Below are positions 1 to 6,183 of a stretch of 15,730 nt of DNA, one piece after another; the first letter of the stretch is position 1; each line of letters opens with the position of its first letter. Both the position numbers and the translations under genes were made by a program. Origin of the DNA: a bacterium (GTDB lineage: Bacteria; Spirochaetota; UBA4802; UBA5550); assembly GCA_024224995.1 (NCBI GenBank), contig JAAENB010000651.1:1-15730 (forward strand), read 5' to 3'. The notes beneath the pieces were generated by a model. The model had not been told where the DNA came from. It saw only the letters and a program-made list of their open reading frames with translations, and made no database searches.

Positions 1-36
1 AGCACCTGACCCTGTGGAACAGGGAAAAAATACGTC
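1..36. other. Intergenic edge with a short hairpin
   Basis: No gene is seen here. A 6-bp hairpin (CCCTGT at 10-15, ACAGGG at 19-24, 3-nt loop) is followed by six A residues on the plus strand, so it is not an intrinsic terminator in that direction. Bases 3-12 (CACCTGACCC) resemble the 3' arm of the long hairpin at 2055-2136 (CACCTGGCCC, one difference), so the edge may hold the end of a second, truncated copy. This is tentative because the rest lies outside the window. Confidence 0.3.
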
Positions 37-177
37 AGAAACTAAATAGTATTACGAGTTGCATCTGGCCTGGAAGTATCCCTCTTCTAAATGTGAGGAC
101 TGTTTGAGCAGAGCGAGTTCCGCAGCATTTAGAAGAGGGATGCCTCCAGGCCCGCTCACAATCAAAATTTAGTTTCT
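37..177 (+). repeat. Inverted-repeat element, left copy: conserved loop, long stem, terminal repeats
   Basis: The outer boundaries are a perfect 11-bp inverted repeat, AGAAACTAAAT (37-47) and ATTTAGTTTCT (167-177). Inside, 67-92 pairs with 127-152 over 26 positions with one T-G wobble (77/142) and one A-C mismatch (75/144). The loop at 93-126 (34 nt) holds TGAGGACTGTTTGAGC and GCGAGTTCCGCAGC. The 3' flank reads CCCGCTCACAATCAAAATTT. The copy at 15611-15730 on the opposite strand shares loop and flank but has a different stem. The element ends just before the scpB ribosome-binding site. No open reading frame and no clear target-site duplication are seen. It could be a leader RNA, a REP/MITE-like mobile hairpin, or a protein-binding cruciform. 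The repeat is certain; its function is unknown. Confidence 0.85.
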
Positions 178-192
178 TGAGAGATGAAGAGA

Positions 193-831
193 ATGAAAGG
201 CAAGAAAGATGTATTAAAAAAAGACATCATTAAAGAAGAACTAAAAGAGACCGATCCCGATGGAGCAGTTGAAGCTGAAGAAGAGGCAGATGATCCGGAG
301 CTTGAGCTGAAGGGATTGTTTGAAGCGCTTCTTTTTTTAAGTAATGACCCAACACCAATATCTTTTTTCGTTAAGAATTTTTCAGTTGATACCCACAGGG
401 CAAAAATTATCCTTGATTCGCTTATTGATGAGTATGAGGAGAAGGATGGTGGAATTCGGCTCATAGAAATTGCCAATGGGTTCCAGTTTGTATCAAATGC
501 CCGGTATGCGGAGCAGATACGGCATGCCCTGGGAAAGAAGCGAAAAGAGACTTTGAGTAAGGGGATGCTTGAGACCCTGGCCATAGTGGCATATAAGCAG
601 CCTATTGTACTTGCTGATATAGATGAGCTCCGAGGGGTATCTTCAAGGAGTATGGTTGCCAACCTGATGAAGAAAAATCTTGCCAAACCTGTTGGCCGTA
701 AAGATCTTCCCGGAAGACCGCTTGCCTATGGAACAACTGATGAATTTTTACGATATTTTGGTTTGAATAAGCTGGCAGATTTACCGAAGCTTTCGGAAAT
801 AAAAGAATTTTCCGTGGATCGAATGGAGTAG
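193..831 (+). CDS. scpB: Segregation and condensation protein B (ScpB)
   Basis: ScpB is the kleisin-associated winged-helix subunit of the bacterial SMC condensin (Smc-ScpA-ScpB), which compacts and separates nucleoids. After an acidic, low-complexity N-terminus of about 35 residues come two winged-helix domains. The second carries the family's hallmark run: ETLAIVAYKQP, then RGVSSRSMVANL, then GRKDLPGRPLAYGTTDEFLRYFG, ending LADLPKL. Length is about 212 residues, slightly long for the family because of the acidic extension. Two in-frame ATGs exist, at 184 and 193. GAGAG at 179-183 is 9 nt from the second but touches the first, so 193 is preferred. The partner scpA is not in the window and probably lies upstream. 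The 5' side is occupied by the inverted-repeat element, and pheA follows after 58 bp. Confidence 0.93.
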   Translation: MKGKKDVLKKDIIKEELKETDPDGAVEAEEEADDPELELKGLFEALLFLSNDPTPISFFVKNFSVDTHRAKIILDSLIDEYEEKDGGIRLIEIANGFQFVSNARYAEQIRHALGKKRKETLSKGMLETLAIVAYKQPIVLADIDELRGVSSRSMVANLMKKNLAKPVGRKDLPGRPLAYGTTDEFLRYFGLNKLADLPKLSEIKEFSVDRME

Positions 832-889
832 GGTGATCGGTAAATTGGGAACGTTGAATAATTTGAAATGGCTGGAGTGATGGTGCTTT

Positions 890-1924
890 ATGGGGGAAAT
901 TGACAGGCAGCTGATTGAATTGATATCGGAGCGGGTGAGATTGTATACTGATGAATTCAAAGATAAGCTGAATGAAGATAATCTTTTTTTACTGGCAGAC
1001 AAAGAGAAGATCCTTGAACATGTGAGATTATATAATACGGGTTCTACACCGGATGGGCTGATCGCGAAGATTTATAATGAAATAATATTTACTTCGATAA
1101 ATGCGGTTTTACCCATCAAAGTCGCTTTCCTTGGGCCAAAGGGAACCTTTACGAATAGTGCCCTTGTTGAAATTTTTGGAGAAACGGTTGAGCAGGTTCC
1201 CACAAAAACAATTCCCGATGTTTTTAGTGAAGTCGAAGCGGGAAATGCCTCTTATGGGGTTGTGCCTGTTGAAAACAGTACGGAAGGCGCGGTTACCTAT
1301 ACACTTGATGAGCTGGTGGAAACGGACTTAAATATTGTCGCAGAGAAGTCGGTGCGAATATCTTTTGCTTTGTTGTCGAAAAGCCGTGACATGGAGAAGA
1401 TTGTGAGGATATATTCTCATCCTCAGCCTGTAGGACAATGTAAGGGGTGGATCAGGAACAATTTTAAAGATATAGAGATTATTCATGTAGATTCTACCTC
1501 CCTGGCGGCAGAAATTGCAGCCGGAGAGGAAGGAGCTGCGGCAATTGCTTCCGAAGCAGTAGCGGAGTTGTATGGATTGAATATATTGGCCAACAGGATA
1601 GAGGATCTGCGCCAGAATTACACCCGTTTTTTTGCTATTGGAAGAAATAAAAATAGTCCAACAGGGAAAGATAAAACCTCTATTGTCTGTGCTATCAAAG
1701 ATAAACCGGCTGCTCTTCTGGATCTTCTCAAGCCCTTTAGTGAAGGGGGCATCAACATGACAAAAATTGAGTCGCGGCCTGACAAGAAAAAGAAATGGGA
1801 ATACGTTTTTTTTATTGACTTCCTGGGTCATAGGGATGATAGGGAAGTTAAGGATGCCCTGGCTGAGATGAAAAACGAGACCGTATTTGTTAAAATACTT
1901 GGATCGTACCCGCAAGAAAGGTGA
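890..1924 (+). CDS. pheA: Prephenate dehydratase with N-terminal chorismate-mutase-like domain (P-protein)
   Basis: This enzyme converts prephenate to phenylpyruvate in phenylalanine synthesis; P-proteins also make prephenate from chorismate. Residues about 1-75 align with the AroQ chorismate mutase helix bundle (IDRQLIELISERVRL). Residues about 80-260 are the dehydratase, with FLGPKGTFTNSAL, VPVENSTEGAV and TRFFAIG. Residues about 265-344 form an ACT domain with GGINMTKIESRP, the phenylalanine-sensing motif. An in-frame stop at 878 and the absence of another start codon fix the start at 890, with GGAG at 873-876 as a distant ribosome-binding site. The mutase part looks short and altered: there is no counterpart of the first active-site Arg, Lys replaces the Arg of the usual RE pair, and the final Gln is missing. 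Dehydratase activity is well supported; mutase activity is doubtful. Confidence 0.92.
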   Translation: MGEIDRQLIELISERVRLYTDEFKDKLNEDNLFLLADKEKILEHVRLYNTGSTPDGLIAKIYNEIIFTSINAVLPIKVAFLGPKGTFTNSALVEIFGETVEQVPTKTIPDVFSEVEAGNASYGVVPVENSTEGAVTYTLDELVETDLNIVAEKSVRISFALLSKSRDMEKIVRIYSHPQPVGQCKGWIRNNFKDIEIIHVDSTSLAAEIAAGEEGAAAIASEAVAELYGLNILANRIEDLRQNYTRFFAIGRNKNSPTGKDKTSIVCAIKDKPAALLDLLKPFSEGGINMTKIESRPDKKKKWEYVFFIDFLGHRDDREVKDALAEMKNETVFVKILGSYPQER

Positions 1925-1928
1925 GACA

Positions 1929-1963
1929 GGTTCAAGGTTCAAGGTTCAAGGTTCAAGGTTCAA
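1929..1963 (+). repeat. Heptamer tandem array, five GGTTCAA units
   Basis: Five perfect copies of the 7-mer GGTTCAA stand head to tail immediately after the pheA stop, followed by a partial unit (G). The array is non-coding. Perfect identity between units indicates recent slippage or conversion. Seven-base periodicity recurs at 2182-2195 in the same intergenic stretch. Confidence 0.9.
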
Positions 1964-2054
1964 GTGGCAAGTTATAAGAAATAAGCTGTCAGCTCCGAAA
2001 ACCAAAAAAACGCGGATGCTGTGATATATAAATATAGGTGGAAACTGTGGTAGA

Positions 2055-2136
2055 GGGCCAGGTGCAGCTGTTTTTCGTACCCCAAACAATCGCTTCGGGA
2101 TTATTTTGGGGTGCGAAAGGCAGCTGCACCTGGCCC
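2055..2136 (+). repeat. Long intergenic hairpin, 32-bp stem
   Basis: Bases 2055-2086 pair with 2105-2136 over 32 positions without a gap. The only departures from Watson-Crick pairing (2071, 2072 and 2077) are T opposite G, so a plus-strand RNA would be fully paired while a minus-strand RNA would have A-C mismatches. The 18-nt loop (2087-2104) can add a small AATC/GATT helix capped by GCTTCG. No T-run follows, so it is not a classical terminator. It lies between pheA and cmk and could be an mRNA stabiliser, a processing site (rnc is in this window) or a REP-like repeat. The remainder of 1925-2211 shows no gene. Confidence 0.85.
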
Positions 2137-2181
2137 CCAACGCATAAACACAATCCCTCTTCACGGGGGGCTCCACAAAAC

Positions 2182-2195
2182 GACAATTGACAATT
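2182..2195 (+). repeat. Heptamer direct repeat, two GACAATT units
   Basis: GACAATT occurs twice in tandem just upstream of the cmk ribosome-binding site (GGAGAGAG, 2203-2210). It has the same 7-bp period as the array at 1929 but a different sequence. Confidence 0.6.
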
Positions 2196-2211
2196 ATAAG
2201 CCGGAGAGAGA

Positions 2212-2889
2212 ATGGAAAACACTATTGTGGTGGCTGTGGACGGGCCTGCCGGGTCCGGGAAAAGCAGTATTTCAAAGCAGGTAGCTGTAAACCAGGGCCT
2301 GAAATATATTGATTCCGGGGCATTATATCGTTCCATTACCTGGTTTGTATTGGACAAATACGGGGCTATAACCGAAGAACTTGATTATACAAAGGATCTG
2401 GGTGAAATAAGCATACGTCAGGAGTTTCATAGTGACAGCACTACGGAGACTTTTATTAACGATAAGAATGTGTCACAGCTCATCAGGGATGAGCAGATTA
2501 CAAAGAATATAGGGATTATTTCCGACAGCAGGCAGGTGAGAGACCTGGTAAACGGAATTTTGCGTTCCTGGGCTCAAGAGGAGTCTATTTTAATGGATGG
2601 AAGGGATATTGGCAGCGTTGTTTTCCCCAATGCCGATTTGAAGGTATTTCTTGATGCTTCAGTTGAAATAAGAGCGGAAAGAAGGGTCAAAGAATATAGA
2701 GAAATGGGAAAAAATGTTGACGAAAATGCTATCAAAAATCAGATTATACTGCGGGATGAACAGGATAGGAAAAGGCCTTATGGGGCTCTTGTTCGGACAG
2801 ATGATATGATATATATAGATACTTCAGAAATGAATATGAATGAGGTAATTGAGAAGGTTGGTAACCTGGTTGGGCAAAAAAGGGTTTAA
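2212..2889 (+). CDS. cmk: Cytidylate kinase
   Basis: Cmk phosphorylates CMP and dCMP with ATP to give the diphosphates, recycling pyrimidine nucleotides in the cytosol. The N-terminus carries the P-loop within VAVDGPAGSGKSSISKQVA (about residues 7-25), followed by the nucleotide-binding DSGALYRSITW segment. The middle has the MDGRDIGSVVFPNADLKVFL block, and RAERRVKEY lies in the lid region. The length of 225 residues is normal for the family. The ATG at 2212 is well placed after GGAGAGAG. rpsA follows 97 bp downstream in a different frame. The two are separate genes here; in Treponema pallidum they are annotated as one fused protein. The product is confident. Confidence 0.96.
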   Translation: MENTIVVAVDGPAGSGKSSISKQVAVNQGLKYIDSGALYRSITWFVLDKYGAITEELDYTKDLGEISIRQEFHSDSTTETFINDKNVSQLIRDEQITKNIGIISDSRQVRDLVNGILRSWAQEESILMDGRDIGSVVFPNADLKVFLDASVEIRAERRVKEYREMGKNVDENAIKNQIILRDEQDRKRPYGALVRTDDMIYIDTSEMNMNEVIEKVGNLVGQKRV

Positions 2890-2986
2890 TCGGGGAATAT
2901 AGAAGGGAACAAATGGAATAATACAAAAAACCGTTTTTGTTTGGTTTTATAGCCTTCGGTGAAATATTATAATAGGATGGCTGATT

Positions 2987-4654
2987 ATGGAGAACATAAC
3001 AGAAGAACATGGTGATGCAATTGATATGGAGCATGTTGCTGACTCTGCAATGGACAATATTCAACCGGGCATGATTGTTCAGGGGGAAATTGTTACAATA
3101 GATACTGAATATGCATATGTCAATGTTGGAACAAAATCTGACGGCAGGATACCGGTTGACGAATTTGAGACAAAACCCGAAGTTGGTGACGTAATAGACG
3201 TTATACTAAAGAGCCCACGACTGGTTGAGGGAATGTATGAATTCTCTAAGAATGCCGCGGAAATGGAAAAGAAATGGCAAAATTTTCTAAAGTGGTATAA
3301 AGAAGGGAATAATTCTTTTAGTGGAAAGGTACTGAGTGCTACCAATAAAGGGAAATTGGTAGATTGTATGGGAATAAGCGGTTTTCTTCCTTTTTCTCTG
3401 GCAGCGGACTTAAAAGGTGAGTCCGAACCGGGTGATGATTATAATTTTAAAATAAAAAGCATTGATGAAAAGAAAAGATCAATAATATTGTCTCGAAAAG
3501 AGTTTCTCGATGAAGAGACAAAAGTGAGATGGGAAAGCTTTTTAACCAACTATAAAGCCGGGGATCGAATTGAAGGAGAAGTAGTTAAATTTGTTGAGTT
3601 TGGCGTTTTTGTAAATGTGGCAGGAATTGATGCTCTTTTGCATAGAAACGACATGTCATGGAAGAATGTTTTTAAACAAAGAAAACTCCTGAAGATTGGT
3701 GAAAGCCGGGAATTTATTATACTTAATGTAAATGAAGAAGAGCGGAAAATATCGCTTGGTCTTAAGCAGCTAACGGAAGATCCCTGGCTGCGGATTGATG
3801 AAAAATACAAGATTGGCGATGCTGTTGCCGGAAAAGTTGTAACACTGGTAAATGTGGGAGCCTTTATTGAGATAGAAGAGGGTGTTGAGGGGTTTATAAA
3901 TAATTCCGATCTTTCCTGGACTAAAGATACGGTGAATGTTAAGGATTTTCTTGAAAAGGGGCAGGAGCTCGAGGTTCAGATCCTGGATATAAATAAAGAA
4001 GAGCGCAAGTTATCCCTGGGATTAAAACAGCTTGCTGAAAACCCCTGGGATTCTATTGGAGACAGGATTTCGGTAGGAGATGTCTATAAGAAGAAGGTCA
4101 AGAAAATTGTCAAATTTGGAATGTTTGTTGAACTTGAGGATAATATTGACGGCTTAATCCATGTGTCTGATGTTACCTGGGATGATGGTAAAAAAGACCT
4201 GGCGGAGATTTATTCCGTAGGGGATGAAGTTGAGTTTAAGATTCTTGACATAAAGAAAGACAAGATGAAGATATCCTGCGGCATCAAACAGCTGCAAAAA
4301 TCTCCGTGGGAAGTCATCAGTGAAAAATACCCGCCACGAAAGGTTGTAAGCGGTTTTATTTCCGGAATAACTAAATTTGGGGTATTTGTAAAGCTTGAAG
4401 ATGAAGTAGAAGGGCTTATTCATATATCGGAATTGTCAAAAGCACGAATTGAAGATCTCGAAGACCATTTCAAGGTTGGAGAAAAGATTGACGCGGTTGT
4501 TCTGAGTGTGGACATTGAGAAAAAGCGCTTATCATTAAGTAAAAAAAGTTATGATATTATTTCAGAAAAGGAAGAGCTTGAGAAAATACTGAAAGATACC
4601 AGTTCAAGCACACCAACTCTTGGTGATATACTTAAAATAAACCTGGGAGAGTAG
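2987..4654 (+). CDS. rpsA: 30S ribosomal protein S1, six S1 domains
   Basis: S1 binds single-stranded mRNA on the small ribosomal subunit and helps load leaders with weak ribosome-binding sites. The 555 residues contain six consecutive S1/OB domains, starting near residues 26, 107, 190, 275, 362 and 449. Domains 3-6 are the best conserved: each opens with a GD(x)nG(x)V segment, continues with FGVFV-like strands (GVFVNV, GAFIEI, GMFVEL, GVFVKL), and ends with a KISLGLKQL-like stretch followed by a PW linker. Domains 1 and 2 are more divergent, as expected for the ribosome-docking domains. The length matches six-domain S1 proteins. The start at 2987 is preceded by AGGATGG. A TPR membrane protein gene begins 6 bp after the stop, suggesting co-transcription. 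Confidence 0.96.
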   Translation: MENITEEHGDAIDMEHVADSAMDNIQPGMIVQGEIVTIDTEYAYVNVGTKSDGRIPVDEFETKPEVGDVIDVILKSPRLVEGMYEFSKNAAEMEKKWQNFLKWYKEGNNSFSGKVLSATNKGKLVDCMGISGFLPFSLAADLKGESEPGDDYNFKIKSIDEKKRSIILSRKEFLDEETKVRWESFLTNYKAGDRIEGEVVKFVEFGVFVNVAGIDALLHRNDMSWKNVFKQRKLLKIGESREFIILNVNEEERKISLGLKQLTEDPWLRIDEKYKIGDAVAGKVVTLVNVGAFIEIEEGVEGFINNSDLSWTKDTVNVKDFLEKGQELEVQILDINKEERKLSLGLKQLAENPWDSIGDRISVGDVYKKKVKKIVKFGMFVELEDNIDGLIHVSDVTWDDGKKDLAEIYSVGDEVEFKILDIKKDKMKISCGIKQLQKSPWEVISEKYPPRKVVSGFISGITKFGVFVKLEDEVEGLIHISELSKARIEDLEDHFKVGEKIDAVVLSVDIEKKRLSLSKKSYDIISEKEELEKILKDTSSSTPTLGDILKINLGE

Positions 4655-4660
4655 GTCGGT

Positions 4661-5380
4661 ATGGCACGACAAAGAATAAATGTCAGAAAAGAAATTGAGA
4701 TAGAGAGAAATCCAATTGAAAAAAAGATGATGGAAGTTTCAAAATTCATCAAAGGGAACAGGAAGAAAGTTTTATATTCCCTGGGGGGAATTCTTGTTGC
4801 TGTGGTTTTGCTTATTGTATCTCTTATTATTTATGATGGCGCAAATAAAAAAGCACAGCTTCGGTTTTACCAGGTAGTGGAAGATTATAATAAGTATTCC
4901 GGTCCGGAGGGTGAGAAAACTGAGGAAAAAGTGAATAAGACGATTAATGATTTGAAAGAATTGATTGATTCAACATCTATTGGTTTTGTCAATGAGATGA
5001 GTCTTTATTTCCTTGGAAATGTTTATTTTGCCGAAAAGAAGTATAAAGAGGCTAAAGATTACCTGTTGCAGTATGAAGATACGGCTTCTTCTCCCGTTTT
5101 TGCGGTTATTGCACTGCAAAAGGCCGCAATAGCAGCGGAAGAGTTAAAAGATCTTGACGGAGCATTAAAGATCTATAAACGTTTTGAAAAAGATGTGGAT
5201 TACACTTCCAGTGTCGTTGCTGATCAGGTCTATTATAACATGGGAAGAGTGCATAAGAAAAAAGGTGATATCAAGTCGGCACGGAAGTCTTATAATGATT
5301 TGATCAAGGGATTTCCCAATTCAAAAGCCCTTGTTCAGCAGGCTCAAAAGAGACTGGCTTTACTGGGATTGAAAAAATAA
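4661..5380 (+). CDS. Membrane-anchored tetratricopeptide-repeat protein
   Basis: The exact function is not recognised. A basic, charged N-terminus of about 36 residues precedes a single membrane helix (about residues 38-60, VLYSLGGILVAVVLLIVSLIIY). The remaining 180 residues contain TPR-like helices, for example FLGNVYFAEKKYKEAKDYLLQYE and YYNMGRVHKKKGDIKSARKSYNDLIKGFPNS. The topology is therefore a short cytoplasmic tail with a TPR domain on the outer side of the inner membrane, resembling the YfgM type of periplasmic scaffold. It starts 6 bp after rpsA with GGGAGAG upstream. TPR domains bind proteins, so an adaptor role in envelope assembly is plausible but inferred. Confidence 0.8.
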   Translation: MARQRINVRKEIEIERNPIEKKMMEVSKFIKGNRKKVLYSLGGILVAVVLLIVSLIIYDGANKKAQLRFYQVVEDYNKYSGPEGEKTEEKVNKTINDLKELIDSTSIGFVNEMSLYFLGNVYFAEKKYKEAKDYLLQYEDTASSPVFAVIALQKAAIAAEELKDLDGALKIYKRFEKDVDYTSSVVADQVYYNMGRVHKKKGDIKSARKSYNDLIKGFPNSKALVQQAQKRLALLGLKK

Positions 5381-5473
5381 TAAAATAAATCTTGACAGAA
5401 AGCGGGATCATTATTGATATCCTCTTGAATTAGATTGATTTTTATAGAAAAATAATATATTTTTATGTCAATT

Positions 5474-5522
5474 GCCATTGGCATTGTGCATGAAAAATTA
5501 AATATCAAAGTGAGCCAATGGC
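5474..5522. promoter_or_regulatory. Paired GCCANTGGC dyads upstream of rpmF
   Basis: GCCATTGGC (5474-5482) and GCCAATGGC (5514-5522) are reverse complements, and each is a near-palindrome around one central base. Their centres are 40 bp apart, close to four helical turns, which would suit a dimeric repressor bound on one DNA face with looping. They sit 39-87 bp before the rpmF start. The 5381-5560 gap also has TTGACA at 5392-5397 without a convincing -10 box at the right distance, so the promoter position is unresolved. The operator role is inferred. Confidence 0.4.
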
Positions 5523-5560
5523 CGCTATATGATGTAATTCTAAGGTGATGGAGTTTAGTT

Positions 5561-5752
5561 GTGGCAGTACCAAAAAGAAGGAAATCGAAATCAAAATCCA
5601 GAATGAGAAGGTCGCATGATGCGATTGGTGTTCCAAATCTCAGACCATGTTCAAAATGCGGAGCATATGTCCTTCCTCACCGGGTCTGCCCGGATTGTGG
5701 CTATTATAAAGGGCAGTTAGTTGTTGAAAAAACAGTTAAAATGAAAGACTAG
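5561..5752 (+). CDS. rpmF: 50S ribosomal protein L32
   Basis: L32 is a small protein of the large ribosomal subunit. The 63 residues show the universal start [18 protein letters not shown] and a four-cysteine zinc ribbon ([20 protein letters not shown]), so this is the zinc-binding form of the protein. The initiator is GTG at 5561, fixed by the conserved N-terminus and supported by AAGGTGATGGAG at 5542-5553. It is followed by a strong intrinsic terminator and then acpP. The rpmF-fatty acid gene linkage is widespread in bacteria, where it links ribosome and lipid synthesis. Confidence 0.97.
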   Translation: MAVPKRRKSKSKSRMRRSHDAIGVPNLRPCSKCGAYVLPHRVCPDCGYYKGQLVVEKTVKMKD

Positions 5753-5774
5753 GTCTTAATTTTGAACTATTGAG

Positions 5775-5804
5775 AAAGGGATGTCCTGTGGGCATCCCTT
5801 TTTT
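5775..5804 (+). terminator. Intrinsic terminator after rpmF
   Basis: GGGATGTCC (5778-5786) pairs with GGGCATCCC (5790-5798), with one G-U pair and a TGT loop. Flanking AAA/TTT extend the stem, and six T residues at 5799-5804 complete a textbook rho-independent terminator. It separates rpmF from acpP, which probably needs its own promoter or read-through. Confidence 0.92.
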
Positions 5805-5814
5805 GTATTATGTC

Positions 5815-5846
5815 TTGACAATATAATTTTTTTTTTCAAATATGAT
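5815..5846 (+). promoter_or_regulatory. Possible acpP promoter
   Basis: TTGACA at 5815-5820 is a perfect -35 hexamer. TATGAT at 5841-5846 resembles a -10 box but the spacer is 20 bp, and a perfect TATAAT at 5822-5827 lies too close to use that -35. The region between the rpmF terminator and acpP must contain a start signal if the terminator is efficient, so a promoter here is likely, but the exact boxes are uncertain. Confidence 0.35.
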
Positions 5847-5875
5847 TCCATGAGAGAGTTTCCCGGGGGGAAGAG

Positions 5876-6109
5876 ATGGGTATTGATACTGATAAACTGA
5901 AAAAAGTTATTGGCAGACAGTTGAATATCGATGAAGATAAGCTAACAGGCGATACCACTTTTGTTAAGGATCTTGGAATAGATTCAATTGATTCCCTTGA
6001 ATTGTTACTGGATATTGAAGCAGCCTTTGGAGTTGATATCCGTGAAGAGGATCAGGAAGATTTATTAACCATTGATGATGTTATTGAATACCTGGAAGCG
6101 AATTCATGA
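5876..6109 (+). CDS. acpP: Acyl carrier protein
   Basis: ACP carries growing acyl chains on a phosphopantetheine arm during fatty acid synthesis in the cytosol. The 77-residue acidic protein has the attachment motif GIDSIDSLELLLDIE. The serine of DSLE (about residue 40) is the modified one. Helix pattern and length are typical. The ATG at 5876 follows GGGGGGAAG at 5865-5873. rnc follows after 74 bp, a common linkage (acpP-rnc). The DSIDS variant of the usual DSLDS site is within family variation. Confidence 0.96.
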   Translation: MGIDTDKLKKVIGRQLNIDEDKLTGDTTFVKDLGIDSIDSLELLLDIEAAFGVDIREEDQEDLLTIDDVIEYLEANS

Positions 6110-6183
6110 TGTTCTTTATCCTGTTTGGTAAAGGATTTGATGAATTAGTTTTTAGCTCCGGTTTTTATTAAAAATAAGAATAG

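Noticed and set aside
67..152. Left stem-loop as an intrinsic terminator
   Set aside because: No T-run follows the stem on either strand, and the element lies directly before a ribosome-binding site. The same holds for the right copy.
92..160. Stable H-type pseudoknot in the left element
   Set aside because: The strand joining the stem to CTCACA is about two nucleotides and cannot span a 26-bp helix, so only an alternative or intermolecular pairing is possible.
37..177. Integron attC site
   Set aside because: Long palindrome with conserved ends is superficially similar, but no GTTRRRY/RYYYAAC core sites or cassette array are seen.
1328..1942. 204-residue minus-strand frame opposite pheA
   Set aside because: Fully antisense to the conserved dehydratase and ACT domains, with no recognisable protein features.
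1929..1963. CRISPR array
   Set aside because: Units are 7 bp and directly joined, without spacers. The 9-bp and 15-bp arrays are likewise coding tandem repeats without spacers.
2927..2948. Terminator between cmk and rpsA (AAAACC/GGTTTT)
   Set aside because: Six weak, AT-rich base pairs around a 10-nt loop with no proper T-tract; probably chance in AT-rich sequence.
5392..5420. rpmF promoter with TTGACA at 5392
   Set aside because: The hexamer is perfect, but the sequence 17 bp downstream (TGATAT) is a poor -10, so boxes were not assigned.
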